Assembly (NCBI GenBank): GCA_902463835.1
Contig: CABQGZ010000259.1
Coordinates: 1 to 5,532 of the forward strand
Origin: an uncultured Lachnospiraceae bacterium
Lineage (GTDB): Bacteria; Bacillota; Clostridia; Lachnospirales; Lachnospiraceae
Length of the DNA stretch: 5,532 nucleotides
Reading direction: 5' to 3'
The notes beneath the pieces were generated by a model. The model was not told where the DNA came from, ran no database searches, and worked only from the letters and a program-made list of their open reading frames with translations. Positions 4,806 to 5,532 of this stretch are shown here, in pieces. Position 1 is the first letter of the stretch, and each line of letters begins with the position of its first letter. Both the position numbers and the translations under genes were made by a program.

Positions 4806-5532
4806 ATGGCATATATTACGAAACGCGGCAGCTCCTATGGTGTCCGCTATACTTACCAAGACGAGCAGGGTAAAAACTGCAACAAATGGGAAAGTTTTTC
4901 CACGAAAGAGGAGGCAATAAACCGCAAAAAACAAATCGAACATGAACTGGCAAACGGAACGTTTCTGATTCCGTCCACCATCACCGTCAAAGAGTTTTTG
5001 ATGGAGTGGCTTCCCAAGCAATGCAACAAGCACAAATGGGCACCCTGCACCTATCAATCCAATCTGGGAACCGTCCAGAACCTCATTATTCCGTACATCG
5101 GCGATATGCAGATGCAAAAGCTCAAGCCCTACCATCTGGAAGACCTGTATTCTACCCTCAGCAAAACGCCTTGCGGCCAATATCTTGAGGGAAAAAAGCA
5201 GGTGCTTTCGGAAAAACAGCAGCAGCGGCTTCTCTCTGGAACAACCATCCACGAGGTGCACCGCCTGCTGCGGACGGCGTTTCAGTATGCGGTGGAGTGG
5301 GGCATCCTCATCAAAAGCCCCGTTCCGGTGGACAGCCCTAAAAAGTCGATTCAGGAGCGTGCCATCTGGGACGCGGACGAGATGTGGGCCGCACTTGCCA
5401 GCATGGAGGACCCGATTCTGCATCTGGCAGTTGAACCTGTTCTGATTCGGAAGAAGTTCGAGAAGTGGCAGGATGCGCACCCGGAGTTTCCGCACATCGT
5501 CTTTCACGGCTTGCGGCATTCCAGTGCAACCT
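4806..5532 (+). pseudogene. Tyrosine integrase with in-frame deletion in the catalytic domain (3' end outside window)
   Basis: A tyrosine site-specific recombinase that would integrate and excise the element. ATG 4806 follows AAGGAG (4793-4798) by 7 bases, and the frame is open to the window edge (242 codons). Residues 1-50 resemble the arm-type DNA-binding domain (MAYITKRGSSYGVRYTY, STKEEA). Residues 58-180 form the SAM-like core-binding domain (TVKEFLMEWL, HEVHRLLRTAFQYAVEWG). The catalytic domain begins near residue 188 (RAIWDADEMWAALASM). Directly after LHLAV (to residue 209) comes EPVLIRKKFEKW, then the HxxR box HGLRH (H234, R237, H238). The first catalytic arginine (in a LR-GE-type motif) and the beta-hairpin lysine have no room in this 25-residue gap. 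In phage lambda Int that arginine is almost 100 residues before HxxR. Relatives I recall are near 400 residues, so roughly 110-120 residues seem to be missing, in frame. The tyrosine lies beyond the window. It is unlikely to be catalytically active but may still bind DNA. Confidence 0.8.

Noticed and set aside
4446..5519. A 357-codon open frame on the minus strand opposite the excisionase and integrase genes
   Set aside because: It covers two well-recognised plus-strand genes, has no family-like motifs or ribosome binding site, and its openness follows from the codon usage of the opposite strand.
1..5532. CRISPR array, tRNA, rRNA, diversity-generating retroelement or toxin-antitoxin pair
   Set aside because: I looked for regularly spaced repeats, a cloverleaf, reverse transcriptase motifs and small paired genes and found none.

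Overview
The window looks like the chromosome of a gut Bacillota bacterium, probably an Oscillospiraceae/Faecalibacterium-type Clostridia. The reasons are the moderate GC content, AGGAGG-type ribosome binding sites, and the gene set relaxase, CHC2 primase, P4-type helicase, HTH excisionase and tyrosine integrase, which I recognise from integrative mobilizable elements (IMEs) of that group. The species assignment is inference.

Layout, left to right, with all recognisable genes on the plus strand. (1) 2-334: the C-terminal end of a type III restriction endonuclease (Res), followed by a strong intrinsic terminator at 378-421. (2) About 422-1079: 650 bases without a confident gene. It holds inverted repeats, a sequence resembling a MOBV nick site, a 38-nt stem-loop, a weak promoter candidate and a possible relic small ORF; it probably contains the element's left part and its transfer origin. 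(3) 1080-2459: a MobM/Pre-type (MOBV) histidine relaxase. (4) 2475-3053: a CHC2 zinc-finger primase-like protein. (5) 3007-4355: a P4/D5-type replicative helicase split by a frameshift. (6) A doubled inverted repeat at 4380-4435. (7) 4479-4790: an HTH excisionase-like protein. (8) 4806 to the window edge: a tyrosine integrase with an apparent internal deletion.

In an intact element, the integrase and excisionase would excise the DNA, the primase and helicase would support replication of the circle, and the relaxase would nick oriT for transfer by a helper conjugation machine.

The most notable point is that four of the five element genes carry a separate lesion. There is an extra base at the relaxase start codon, an apparent ATG-to-AAG loss of the primase start, a one-base deletion in the helicase, and an in-frame deletion removing the first half of the integrase catalytic domain. 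The element therefore looks like a decaying, immobilised IME. Two of the lesions are one-base indels next to short homopolymers and could be sequencing errors. The frameshifted helicase also has an ATGA stop/start overlap that could split it into two coupled polypeptides. I see no sign of a wholly new defence or regulatory system. The structured leader and the truncated integrase are the parts most worth following up.
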